From positions 56,001-120,000 of the forward strand of contig JBBDHG010000153.1 in assembly GCA_037951165.1 (NCBI GenBank): a stretch of DNA of 64,000 nt. The letters run 5' to 3'. Below, piece by piece: positions 44,906 through 55,480 of the stretch. The notes beneath the pieces are model-generated. The model saw nothing but the letters and a program-made list of their open reading frames with translations, ran no database searches and was not told where the DNA came from. Origin of the DNA: Lophius americanus (lineage: Eukaryota > Chordata > Actinopteri > Lophiiformes > Lophiidae). A program made the position numbers and the translations under genes. Every line of letters starts with the position of its first letter. Position 1 is the stretch's first letter.

Positions 44906-45353
44906 TCATTAAGATGACACCTGCCAATGGTTATTTATTGTAGGCATTCTGGGTAGGAACAGAACATCCAGCACCTTGCAGAACCATTTTGTTATTATTA
45001 TTATTGCCTTTGCGTAGAAAAGAACGGATTAGGAGTGCTGCTCCAGGTTGGTGCATCAGAAAACAGCCGATACAGGATGTAAATAGAACACAAGAAGAAA
45101 AACTAGGACAGAAAACAACAAATTTAAGACAACGCTTTAATTACTGCACTACAAATATTGTCCAGTGGATTGCACACTATTGCACTTAAAATCAAGAAAC
45201 AAGTGTTAAAACAGTTGCAGAAGAAGAAATTATTGCACTCCTGGGGATAAAAATTGCAGACATGATATTTTTTCGTTTTGTTTTAATGATCTTACGACTC
45301 ATGGGAAATACGCATTTTTTTTTTTTAAATCTGGAGGTGTGGGTTTTGAGGCC
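44906..45353. other. Unassigned non-coding DNA
   Basis: (TTA)n at 44991-45005. Text at 45130-45235 mentions repeated 'ttgcac' motifs, perhaps an old LINE tail; not assigned. Confidence 0.35.
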
Positions 45354-45384
45354 AGGTGGTTTTAATGTTATGGCTGATCAGTGG
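45354..45384 (+). mobile_element. Orphan Tc1/mariner terminal repeat
   Basis: 'ggtggttttaatgttatggc' then 'tgatcagtg' is the inverse of the Tc1-type terminus at 19937 and is the best preserved of the set. No partner terminus is recognised within the usual 1.3 kb. Confidence 0.8.
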
Positions 45385-45541
45385 AAATTATTAAGTTGAT
45401 GTTAAGCGATCAAATCACAAAGGTTATTTTCACTAATACAAGACCTTTAATCGTTAAAGAAAATTAGCGTCGGGGTTGTAACTTTAATGGCATATTTTCG
45501 TGAATAACTTTCGTCTAGATGAGATGAGAGCTATCAGTAAA

Positions 45542-45546
<5 letters not shown>

Positions 45547-45583
<37 letters not shown>
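45547..45583. repeat. (AT)n microsatellite
   Basis: About 18 AT units. Confidence 0.95.
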
Positions 45584-45585
<2 letters not shown>

Positions 45586-46261
45586 TACGTAGTAGTATGT
45601 ACTAGATAAAACGAGTTATAGTTACAAAGACAGCCCGACTGGAATAACTCAGAAACAGTGAAATGATGTAAGATTCTCAGAGTTGCTATGACCGGAATCA
45701 TGGCAACCTACCGGCTCAGTGTCGCTTCCAATTAGTTGCCATCACCGTGCTGGACTCCCTGTCTGCTCCACGGCTCACAGTATGGATTCCATCTCCGTGT
45801 TATTTTTCTATTAGAGTTCGGACGGACCGAGACAGGAGCAGCTGGTGTTTCTGCCAATCCTCAGCGGGGAAAATGAGTCCAAGGCGAGCGGCAGAACGGT
45901 GGAGCCGTTCCTCTAATGAACGTCAGCGCACCTACAGCTGATCAATAATCGGGTCGCTGTGATAACCGTACTCGGATTGGAAATAAAATTTCAGACTTAG
46001 GAGAGATTCCGATGTCAGTCGTAACCCGCTGGAGTCTGAATCAGTAGAAAAAAATCCGCCGTCATAGTGTCTGTTATGGGCTGGATTAATTGGTTGGCAG
46101 GTTTCCTTAAGAAATCCTGGTGAAATTCACTCGTTCAGCAGCTTGAACATGAACTCCCAGGAAAAAAGCTGTTCTCTCTTGTCACTAATGATGTCATGAC
46201 TCATACAGACGTCGTGCCGGTATTTCCTCTTTCAGTCAAATCAACCCGTTTGGACAGAATT
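45584..46261. other. Unassigned non-coding DNA
   Basis: No gene. 45680-45960 is balanced sequence without repeats. Confidence 0.4.
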
Positions 46262-46460
46262 ATAACTTGACCTATGCAGCAAGTGTAAAAAGCTCCAATC
46301 CCCTGCAATGCATGTACAAACAACTCCCCTGATTGAACTCCTCAAAAATTAAACTTATTAACTTATTAAACTTGTTATTTCCATGGTATTTTTTGTATGA
46401 AAAAAAAAAAAAAGAAGCTCCTCCTAGTGAGTAAAATATGAACTCCTAGAGATTTGGCGT
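46262..46460 (-). repeat. Modular repeat A, 3' part
   Basis: Minus strand: 'catattttactcactaggag', 'gagcttc', then 'gaggagttcaatcagggga', 'gcattgcaggggattgg' and 'gcataggtcaag'. The last lines up with the GTAGGTCTAG end, with the G and A altered. Confidence 0.7.
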
Positions 46461-48130
46461 ATCGCTAATTATAACTTCATCTATTTCCAGTGTGATGTCA
46501 TTTCTTCGTGATCGTTACATTGGAAACAAAATATCAAAAATTCTTTTTTTTTTAAATGAAAGAACGAAACATGTCCATCTGGTGCCGAGAAGCGACACTT
46601 TGGACTTTTCATTGCCCTTTAACAGAAGACCGCTGGAGAGATGAGGCCGTGTGGTGGTGACTCCGGATGCGGCCGGAGATGGATCAGTCTGGGCAGTGGG
46701 ATATGGAATAGTGGGGGCAGTGAAGCCAGACAGGGAGTCGGTGCTTGGCTCCTGAGCACATGGAATAAAATCAATCAGACGTACGTCACAAGAAAAGAAA
46801 AGTCAAATTCTCAGTAATGTTGGCCAATTTGGTTGGTACCACTGTGTTGCTGAAGGATCCGGCTGGGGATGGTTCCGAGGATCCGAGCCGGGGTTCTTGT
46901 TCTGCAGATGATGAATTAATCGGATCACAGGTGTGGAGCTAAGCCCGCTGTCGGGGGGTGTGGCCATGCCAACAGAACACATCAACACAGAGGTTGGAAT
47001 AAAGTGGGGAAAGATTCTAGGAAGAACTGTGACTAAACCTCTTGATTACGCTTAAGGCTTTCTCCATGTCTTAACTCCAACTCCAGTTGTTGCCAGCCTC
47101 TTCTGTTGCAGGGAGGTACTTCTGGGTAATTCCTGATACAAGATCTCATAAATAGGTCAAACACATGAATGCTTTTGCTCATAAATATTTGAACAGCACT
47201 ATGCTAATAGAGATTCAGAACCCGACCAGGAGTCCTCCGAGCTACGTGACATAAAACAACCTTGCCTTTGGCTAAAGTCGATTTGGTTGGAGGCTTGGGC
47301 TTGAAAGCCGTTTATAAATAAGGTTTATTCATGATTCTATAGTGATTTCATAACTTACACATGTCATGATAACACTAGAAATAAAGAAACACTCACAGAG
47401 AAGGAGAAACCAGATGCAGACACAGGAAGGCAGCTCAGGCGCCGCTCAGGAAATTAATGATATTCCCAGCGGGCGGACTGGACATCGGATGTTTTATGAG
47501 CGGCTCATCATCTGGATTTCTCCTGGTGGTTAACAACCGATCGCTACGTGACTTGATTGGTCAAGTGGGTATTTAATAGCCCCCTTCTCATTGCCGTTTT
47601 CTGTCAATTAGTCTAAATCAGAACTGGATGAATTGTGTAAAACATGGACTTAACCTCTGGCCCGGTTCAGAAACCTTCATTACAAAATATGCAATGAGAC
47701 GTAAAGGTGTTGCTGAAAATGAGGCAATAAAAACAAAAAAAGTGTTGCTCAAGGCAGATGACAAAATGTTCTCTACCGCTGTTGGTACCGCTACTGACAA
47801 CCCGTGGAGGCGGCGGCGAGGGCGCCAGCAGTACCGGTTTAGAACATTAGATAGACAGAGTCAGAGAGAGTAGACAGAGTCAAAGCTAACATAGAGCCCA
47901 GACAAAGCAAAAGCTAATTTGGATTGCTAGCTTTTGAGGTGTCTGACAGTTTGTATAATAGACATTATTATGATGAATAAGTGGCTTGAAGGCTGAACTA
48001 CAAGTCAGATCTTCTCTCAAAAACTTCTTGAATTCTAAGTGTTGTACCCATAATTCTCAACCTGCTGTGACTGTCAAGTTGAAATTAGCCTTTCACCAGG
48101 GCGACCGCTGCCAACCTCTCTGAACAGGCA
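46461..48130. other. Unassigned non-coding DNA
   Basis: 1.7 kb with no recognised gene. Frames at 47618-47873 overlap in antisense and carry no motif. Confidence 0.45.
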
Positions 48131-48148
48131 GGTCCATCCTGACAGGTA

Positions 48149-48220
48149 GCACCAGTAGCTAAATGATAAAGCAGTGGCCTCCTAAGCCAGAGATTGTGGG
48201 TTCAGGTCCCTTATGGGGGG
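48149..48220 (+). pseudogene. tRNA-Arg(CCU)-like sequence, copy 1
   Basis: About 72 bases following the vertebrate tRNA-Arg(CCU) plan: 'gcaccagtagct', 'gtggcctcctaagccag' with anticodon CCT at 48181-48183, and 'gtgggttcaggtccc'. A base is missing in the D region; the acceptor stem has mismatches at positions 1, 3 and 7, the T stem one. The T-loop keeps TTC. Not expected to be a working tRNA. Confidence 0.75.
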
Positions 48221-48407
48221 ACTTCAACGGAATGTATGCTGTAAAGTTTCTGAGGAAATGAATGAATCCTAAATGTTCTGGGGTCACCTTCCTGGGTAAC
48301 TCACAGGGGCTGTCACAGATTCTCACGGATGGGTCAAATAATGCAGTACAGGAAGAACAGTTGAAACAAAAATAGGAAAGAAAAGTGAGGTCCATTCCTG
48401 ACAGGAA

Positions 48408-48480
48408 GCACCAGTGGCTTAATGGATGAGGCACTGGCCTCCTAAGGCAGGGATTGTGGGTCCTGGTCCCATCTGGGGGG
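48408..48480 (+). pseudogene. tRNA-Arg(CCU)-like sequence, copy 2
   Basis: 73 bases, the length expected: 'gcaccagtggcttaatggat', 'gaggcactggcctcctaagg', anticodon CCT at 48441-48443. The D stem and T stem can form. Mismatches sit at acceptor positions 1 and 3 and in the anticodon stem, and the T-loop reads TCC, which damages box B. The altered acceptor bases 1/3 pairing is shared with copy 1, so both descend from one already altered ancestor. Confidence 0.78.
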
Positions 48481-48786
48481 ATTTCAGCCTAAAGGATAGT
48501 ATTACGTATTAGGGGCCGGTAGAGGGGTCATCCATCTTCCTGGGTGCCTCACAGGGGCTTCCCACGGCTTCTCTTGGCTGGCTCATATGTAGTGCAAAAG
48601 AACTATTCCACTATGTGGTTGTTTGTGTGTTTAAACACTATTCTAAAAATAGGATGTTTGAGTGGTAATCTGCTGGTGTCACCGCAGACGTAGTTCTGGG
48701 GCTAAAATGATCGTGAAAATTAAAATTCTTCCTAGTAGTAGTCCTGCACTACCATCGGTAGCATCCGGGTGTTGGAACCAGGAAAA

Positions 48787-48946
48787 ATGGACAACTATAA
48801 GGATGTGACAACATTTGAAATTGGCCAAATGTTGATGGCTAGACGACTGGGTCGGAGCATCTCAAAGATGCAGGTCTCGTCGGGTTCTCCCGACAAACAC
48901 CCTAATAGGAAATTTGTCTTGGACTTCACAGTGTCGGCATTATAAA
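48787..48946 (+). pseudogene. Tc1/mariner transposase N-terminal relic
   Basis: After 'gttggaaccaggaaaa' comes ATG at 48787 and MDNYKDVTTFEIGQMLMARR, LGRSISKM, then divergent text to a stop near 48946. It matches the first helix-turn-helix of fish Tc1-type transposases (M-KRKDLS-FDKGQIVMARRLGQSISK). Frameshifted after residue 30 or so. No terminal repeat seen upstream. The nearest matching terminus is at 45354 but in the wrong role. Confidence 0.82.
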
Positions 48947-49780
48947 AACAGTACTACTCGCAGAATTTGGCATGTGGTTGTTAAGGTTCTGGCTGATCTC
49001 TGTACATATTGTGTAGCGAGTGTTGTGTTATTACACAGATATAAACTCCATTTCAAAAAGTACTTTCAATTAAAGCTTTGTTCAGCATCATTAATAAATC
49101 CCCGCCCCCGCTCTTTGAGTGAGTTTAAATCTCCAGTGCTTGTTGAACAGAGCAGAGATATTACACAAGTGCCACTATTACACAATTATTACAGAAGTAA
49201 TTGTAAATGTAAAGCCCCTTATGTTGTCCTGAGGTGCATTGTAGTGCCGGATTACTGTAAACAAACTGGATGGCGGCAAAGGCTGAGATTGGACTATTAA
49301 TGACCTGCCGAGTGCAGCTAGCCGACGACAAAGAGCTAATTACGTTTCCATCGGTAAGGTGCAAGGTGATGGAAACAGCGAGGGTGGAAATATTAAGTGG
49401 ACTCACTAATATTGCTGTTTCATAGCAGACAATTTATCACAGTGTGGCAGAAGGTTTTAAACCTTTTGGCTTGTCTCTTTCATAACAGTCACATCCTTGC
49501 ATACTGTGAATTGTCTCGCAAGCAAGGTTTAGCCAGGAAAAAAAAAAAGGTTCATGTTTTTCTTTACAGACCTTCCCTTTGCTGTTTATTGAATTTATTT
49601 CACCACCCCAGTGAGTTTGCTCTCTTTGTTTGGGTCCTTATCTTTCCCCCCCCCCCCAAACTCTTGATAGTTGGTATTCACAATAAGAATTTTGGCTGCG
49701 ATGTTGAGGAGGTTCTTAATAACTGCTATAGTTTCTCATAAGCCAGATAGAGGTTGAACACTATGATGTCTCCAATGAAA
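48947..49780. other. Unassigned non-coding DNA
   Basis: The frame 48914-49300 (+, 128 codons) overlaps the Tc1 relic end and shows no further transposase motif. C run at about 49647-49657. Confidence 0.4.
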
Positions 49781-50090
49781 CTAGGCCTCGGCTGTTGTCC
49801 CCGTCAGCAAGTGTATATCCCAGAGAGGCTCCCAATCCCATGCATTGTACAATCAATCCCCCTGATTGAATTCCTCAAATTATATGTATCGATTTTCCAC
49901 AGTATTTAAAAAAAAAACAACAACCCTAACTATTGGAGTACCATATGATAAAGACAAATAGATCTCATGAGGTTGGTTTATATGCAGCAAGTTTGGACTA
50001 AATTGGACCAAATGGGTTGATAAATATACAACATACAACAACCCGGGGCTTAAAAACCATTCGGCTAGGGCTTTTGGCTGTCAGGCTATA
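49781..50090 (-). repeat. Modular repeat A, 3' half with intact end
   Basis: Minus strand: 'caatttagtccaaacttgct', 'catgagatctatttgtctt', 'gaggaattcaatcaggggg', 'caatgcatgggattgggag', 'gatatacacttgctgacggg', ending CTAG (49784-49781) then TT. Hairpin arms gctg/cagc remain. Confidence 0.82.
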
Positions 50091-50939
50091 GTTAGCACGA
50101 AAGGTGAGACTATAAATAGTCAGGACTCCACCAGAATTTTATTTGGACATTTTTAGCATGAAGACAAATCATTTCAAACGTTAATCTGGACAACGCCGCA
50201 GACATCTTGCTACTCCTACTCAGTTTGTCTTTTCTTACTGTCGGTCCATCACCTGTCCATCTCCCCCTTAAGTAACCAAGGTCAGCTTCTGACTAGTTAA
50301 GCCCAACCCCTTATTCGGACGGCCACTAGAATTCTCCAACAGGAGATGGAGTTCCGAGAAAATAGCTAAAAATGTCTCAATTAAAGGCAGTTTTTCCACA
50401 GAAGTTCTGTAACGTGTGTATATTTCATAATGTCCATGCTATACGATACTCTGATGTTCGAGTTCAGCTTCTCCCCGGCACAGCTCATCTTCTCGTTCCT
50501 GCTGACCCCACGGCTGGTGCCATGAGATCCCGCTCTTTAAAACAGAGTCTGGAGTCCCAGCCCACTGCTACAGCCGACGGCTACGAGGTGAAAAACCCCT
50601 TGAAGTTGTTCCCCTCAAGGCATAATTACAGAAGAGTAAAAGAAAAAAGAAGCTGTGTGCAAAGGTGCCTTCGTTATTCTCAGTTCTGACCACATGTTCC
50701 CTCAACAGGAGGTTGATAGATCCATTACTCTATATCAGAGGAAGGAAATAATGGCGCCTGAGGGAGGGTGGCTGGCCCCATCAGGGCGGGTGTGGGTTGA
50801 ATATGCTGCCGGTGTTAAACCCCCGTCTCCTGACTCGACAGGATTCATTTGACCTCTGCTCGGTGCAGGGTGGAAATTCAGGCTTAAGCACGCAGAAGCT
50901 CAATATCTGCAAGACAACGCGGAAAGACGATCATGAAAA
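50091..50939. other. Unassigned non-coding DNA
   Basis: No gene recognised. Frame 50372-50689 (+, 105 codons) has no known domain. Confidence 0.4.
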
Positions 50940-51060
50940 CACACATCACTTTATTGTCAGGAAGTGAAATCAGAGAATGTCCAGAGAGTGTCTCTTGCTG
51001 CCTTTGATCCTTTGATGTTTCTCTGAAGATGGACCTGGGGACTCAGTGGGCTGGGCAGAG
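50940..51060 (-). repeat. Repeat C copy with 3' tail
   Basis: Minus strand: 'cagcccactgagtccccag', 'agaaacatcaaaggatcaaa', 'ggcagcaagagacactct', 'cttcctgacaataaagtgat'. Gives the 3' end of the family and its direction. Confidence 0.6.
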
Positions 51061-51803
51061 ACGCTGAAAAAAATCTTGTTTTACTGTCATTGGTGGAGAC
51101 ATGCGACTTATCGGCATGGAATAATCTGCAGTATAACCTTAAACTCCAGAGTCTTGTTACCATCTCTGAATTTAAAAGGCATCGTGGAATCTTTGTTTTT
51201 ATGTCGTCTCAGGAACTTTGTGTTTTGTTACTGAGTTTAAAGCTGCTTTTAAATATTCAGTAAATGTGTTTTTTTGTGGTTGTAGTGTTGGCCACTTCTC
51301 TCTTGTAAACGACATTTCCATCGCAATGAGACGAAGCTGGTCTCTAAACAAAAATTCAATTCAATTAAAAAAATGTGCTTGTTTATCTTGAAGTACCACT
51401 ACTTATGAAAACCACTCGCTGTTTTTAATTGTGCCCTTAAAAAGGGAACAGTAATAATAATAATAATACATTTAATTTATAATGCACTTTAAATTTTGAT
51501 CAAATCTCAAACAGTAGTGAGAAGAATGAGGCGAGGAGAAGCGGCTCTCGCTCAACTGTGTTAAATAAAACTGTATTAAATGATCATGTTTCAACTAAAA
51601 AACATTTTCCACATTTCTTTAAAGTATGAACACACTCACATTTTACATTTCTTACATGTTACATGTTACATTACATGTTTGAATTATTAACTTGTTACAC
51701 ATTAACTTACTTAGATCATCAAAAATAGGAAATATATATTCTTTTAAACTCTTTTGACTGTCTGTTAAAGAAACATTGTAAACAGATTTTCAGCTTATCG
51801 AAA
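51061..51803. other. Unassigned non-coding DNA
   Basis: Short AAT run at 51450-51468 followed by 'acatttaatttataatgcac', a phrase resembling fish repeat ends; not assigned. Confidence 0.4.
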
Positions 51804-51820
51804 CATATATATATATATAT

Positions 51821-51864
<44 letters not shown>
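51804..51864. repeat. Compound (AT)n(AC)n(AT)n microsatellite
   Basis: AT, then about 6 AC units, then AT again. Confidence 0.95.
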
Positions 51865-51868
<4 letters not shown>

Positions 51869-51899
51869 TTATATAAAATGAATACATACATACCAAATC

Positions 51900-52158
51900 C
51901 TGGCTGTTCATTGGTTCCTCGTTGTTTGGACGCCACACGATTAACTCCAGCTCAACTTCTCATATAGAGCTGGTGTTCATTTTCCTGCCGGCCGGACAAG
52001 TTTTTATATTAATAATATTGTGTTTGAGACATTAATAAAAATTTGATCCGACATAGATTACTGTCCCGCCACGCATCTGAGGAACCCGTAAGCCCAAATA
52101 AACAGTGATTTTCTCCTATAGTATGAAAAAGAACAGCTCTGATTCGCCTTGTACAGCA

Positions 52159-52160
<2 letters not shown>
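51900..52160 (+). repeat. Direct duplication, copy 1
   Basis: Nearly the same as 53704-53951: 'ttcctcgttgtttggac', 'cagctcaacttctcatatag', 'agctggtgttcattttcc', 'attactgtcccgccacgcat', 'ctgaggaacccgtaagccca', then after a 33-base extra piece 'gtacagcag'. It lacks about 20 bases present in copy 2. Bounded by AT-rich microsatellites on both sides. Confidence 0.85.

Positions 52161-52225
<65 letters not shown>
52160..52225. repeat. (AT)n microsatellite
   Basis: About 33 AT units; Tyr-Ile frames through it are artefacts. Confidence 0.95.
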
Positions 52226-52228
<3 letters not shown>

Positions 52229-53221
52229 GTTGGTTATATATATGGTTGGAAAAGAGATTTTTAATCTCAATGGGACTTCCCGGATAAATAACGGTAAATA
52301 AATAAATAACAAATACTAAACAGTAATTTGTTACTGTTTTATTACGCTTGACGGAAGAATGGATTAGTGCGAACAAATGTTGATTTTATCGCAAGTTAGG
52401 CGATTAAACTGAAATGATCCATTCCACAAGTGAAGTCAGAAAATCGTCTGAAAATTAATGGAGATTTTTTTTTTTAAATACATTTTTCAGCCTCCTCATG
52501 TCCCGCCTTCTTTTGACGGACAGGAATCAGTTCAACACAAATCACCTGTGACGATTCAGCTCACCTGCTCATCTGGAGCTTTAACCCCCGCCCCCTCCAC
52601 AAGGTTAGACATACCATAACAGTTAGTTAACAAAAATAAAAGTTCACATAAAACTAGAAATGTCAAACATTTCAATTTAGACTTTGAAAATTTAGACTTT
52701 AGGCTCACAGGAAGTCCCTCCCAAAGTCACTCCTCTTCTTGACAGCAGCACAAACCTAAAGTTATGACTTGGTTCGACTCGATTCTCCTCCACTTTGTCG
52801 GATCGCGCCTCACTCGGCCGTGTGTCTCAGGGGAAGGTCACATTGGGTTTTTGTGACTCTGGAGCTGTTCCCAGCCTCTGAGGGTTCTGACCGCTGGAGT
52901 GAGTCAGCATTTAGGTTCTGGTGGACGCTCAGATGACGTTTTGAGAGACTGAGGGCCGATCGCTCAGGAGCAGTCAGAGAAGATTTATTAGAGCGGGTTT
53001 GATGTGTTTGCTTCATTCCGGGCCCGGCTCGTGTGGCACAGAACCGCCCTGCACTCACAGAAATAGGATTGATTGCATGAGCCCTGTGTGGACCAATGGG
53101 AGTTTATCTTAGCGCGGCGAATCAAGACGGTCTAAGTTCTGCTGGTTTCAGATCAGCAAACATTTGAAACTCTATTCCGTCCGGATGTTAAAGGTTGATT
53201 TGTGGAACCTCTAAATTCCAA
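52226..53221. other. Unassigned non-coding DNA
   Basis: 1 kb without recognised gene or repeat. Confidence 0.45.
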
Positions 53222-53452
53222 AGGAGCTAAGAGCAAGGTTAGCACAACTGCCTCTCAGCCAAAAAGGTTGTGGGTTCAAATCCACGCCTTGCATTTGTGT
53301 TTATGTGTTAGTGAGTTAACATTATCTCCCAGTGTTTGCCTGAGTCTCTCCCCAGCTTCCTCCCACAGCCCGAAAACATGCCACATAGGGGGGGAAATGG
53401 TGACTCTAAATTGTCACGCCCGATGTCACATGGGATTGGCTCCAGCCCAACC
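53222..53452 (+). mobile_element. tRNA-derived SINE, V-SINE-like
   Basis: Head 'aaggttagcacaactgcctc' and box-B-like 'gttgtgggttcaaatccac'; core 'agcttcctcccacagcccga', 'aaacatgcc'; tail 'ggtgactctaaattgtcacg', 'cccgatgtcacatgggattg', 'gctccagccc'. Same family type as 24985 with different decay. Confidence 0.8.
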
Positions 53453-53655
53453 ATCAAACTCAGTGTGAGGAAGAACTGCATTGAGGTCTGCTGCGTATTT
53501 GTGACACTAGGATATTTTACTCACTAGAGGGAGCACTTTTCAAGACAAATACATTATTAATGAGTCACATTTATTTTATGGTGTTCAATCAGGGGAATCA
53601 CTTGTACAAGGCAGGGGATTGGGGGCTTTTTTTCCCCTCGGGGTTATACCCTCGC
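53453..53655 (+). repeat. Modular repeat A, internally deleted copy
   Basis: 'cagtgtgaggaagaactgca', 'gacactag', 'tattttactcactagaggga', 'gttcaatcaggggaatcact', 'acaaggcaggggattggggg', 'taccctcgctgtc'. It begins directly at the SINE tail. The hairpin's right arm and CTAG are missing. Confidence 0.78.
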
Positions 53656-53703
53656 TGTCTCTTTGATCCGGTCCGGGACCACTTCTTTCAGTCGCACTGA
53701 ATT

Positions 53704-53951
53704 CTGGCTGTTAATGGGTTCCTCGTTGTTTTTCAGGGGATGAAAAGAAGTGGACACCACACGGTTAACGCCAGCTCAACTTCTCATATAGAGCTGGTGT
53801 TCATTTTCCAGCCGGCCAGACGAGTCTTTAGATTAATAATATTGTGTTTGAGACATTAATAAAAATATATTCCGACGTAGATTACTGTCCCGCCACGCAT
53901 CTGAGGAACCCGTAAGCCCAAAGAAACAGTGATTTTCACCTGTACAGCAGC
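53704..53951 (+). repeat. Direct duplication, copy 2
   Basis: Second copy of 51900-52160, 1.8 kb away in the same orientation, with about 20 extra bases ('ttcaggggatgaaaagaagt') and lacking the 33-base piece near the end. Few substitutions, so the duplication is younger than the surrounding SINE and repeat A decay. Confidence 0.85.
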
Positions 53952-54932
53952 TATTCAATATTACAATATGTTTTATATATATAGATATATATTTATATAT
54001 CTATATATTCAGATCTTTATATTTCCAGGGGTCTGATTCTGCTAAAAACTAACCCCACCCGGGTTTATGGAGGCTCATAACTGGAGTTATGTTATGGCGA
54101 GCCTCATAGCAATATAACATCATATTTTCCGATGCAATAAGCGAATTCTCTTGCGTCCTCGGCGCGTGCCTGTGGAATGAGGTTAGCGAGTTCGAAAAGA
54201 TGCGTGCGAGCTAAAAGGAGGACGTCCGTACGAAACGCTCGAATACGAACAAGCGGGAAACTTCAACTGCTCTTTGAATGTTCCTCAGCCCCTCATATGA
54301 GAATCCAGCGGGAGAAAAAACATCATGCATGATCTCACAGGGCGAAACCGCGGGGCGGCGGCGGCGCAGGGAAATAAAGTTTGATTGATGATTAAAGACT
54401 ATCGGAAAGCGATCCCCCTGAGCTGCACATCAGCATGAAGGCTCTCACCAGCTGTTTGATTGACAGCACGGGCCTTCATTAGTACCGGAGACAAACCCGC
54501 GGTACACGGGCGACATCGGCCGTGCGGCTACGCCGACGCTTCTTGCTGGCGAAGCATATTCTGCGTTTTTGATGCGTCTCCCCTTAAAGACTTCTTAGAT
54601 ACGTTGCATCAAATGGAGATGATCCTCTCTGATCCTCAAAGCTTTGTCACCTGGTCCATTCCCCAACACGGTGACAGCCAGGAGCTGTGGCCTCCTGTTA
54701 ATGGGATTATCCCACATGTTCGCTATAGGGGATGTGTAGGCAGCTGGGAATTATCTCGCCTGTGAGCTCTGTAGCTACATTTGTCTGTGTCATCACTGCG
54801 TTCCCTTACTCTGCTGCTGAGTGGCTGCAGAATCGTCCAACGTATTATTATGATTATTATTATTACCTTCCCACATACATTCTTACATTTATTTAACCAT
54901 AAATGCACCAGATGGGGTCTGAGGCTTTGTGT
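53952..54932. other. Unassigned non-coding DNA
   Basis: A TATA-rich stretch at 53970-54010. 54130-54780 is balanced, with a 101-codon frame (54460-54765) lacking a motif; candidate conserved non-coding block only. Confidence 0.4.
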
Positions 54933-54970
54933 GCAGGGCCGCCCCTAGCCAAATTGGTGCCCTAAGTCCC
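54933..54970. mobile_element. Possible hAT-like transposon end
   Basis: 'cagggccgcccctagccaaa' looks like terminal inverted repeats of fish hAT-type elements (CAGGG.CGG-type ends). No inverse partner was found, so this is tentative. Confidence 0.3.
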
Positions 54971-55480
54971 GCCCCCCCCGGTATTCATTAATTAATTACT
55001 AACTTAAATAAATTAATGAATACAGAAAATAAATCTGAAATATATATAATAAAACACTGTAACACTCTTCTGGGTCAAAAAATAAATATATGTCTTGGGA
55101 AAAAAAAAATCAAATAGATTAAAAAAATAAATTGTAAAAATAACCTATAAGATATATAAATATAAAAAATATATATAATCCACCGTTTTTTTTATAATAA
55201 TGATCTATTATTTATGAAAAACAATAATTAATTTAGTATATCATCACCATTCTCAACCAAACATATGAAAATAAAATAATAATATCCATGATAATATGAT
55301 TATTATTTCTATTGTTTGAGTGTATTCTCTGTCAACATTCCTCTCAATGTAGTGTCAATCTGTTCTACAACCGCAGACATGAATGCAGAGAGAAGATAAA
55401 CCTCAATAAATGACAATAAAGACAATCAGAAAGAAAATCAGCCTCAAGAATGTTACGGAAAATGAATGAATGAATGAATG
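54971..55480. other. A/T-rich low-complexity stretch
   Basis: About 500 bases dominated by A and T, closing with (GAAT)n at 55461-55480. Possibly the inside of the hAT-like element; otherwise nothing recognised. Confidence 0.5.

Larger units (their letters stand above)
48131..48620 (+). repeat. Tandem duplication of a 259-bp tRNA-Arg-like unit
   Basis: Two successive units share 'aggtcca(t)tcctgacagg' before and 'tcctgggt..ctcacaggggc' after the tRNA-like part, at a spacing of 259 bases (48149 to 48408). The 3' bodies are more diverged than the tRNA parts. This is either a local tandem duplication or two insertions of a tRNA-Arg-derived SINE. Confidence 0.8.

Noticed and set aside
48149..48480. 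Working tRNA-Arg genes
   Set aside because: Acceptor and anticodon stem mismatches in both copies and a damaged T-loop in copy 2 argue against function.
48914..49300. 128-codon frame as the rest of the Tc1 transposase
   Set aside because: Only the first codons overlap the relic; the DDE motifs expected downstream are absent.
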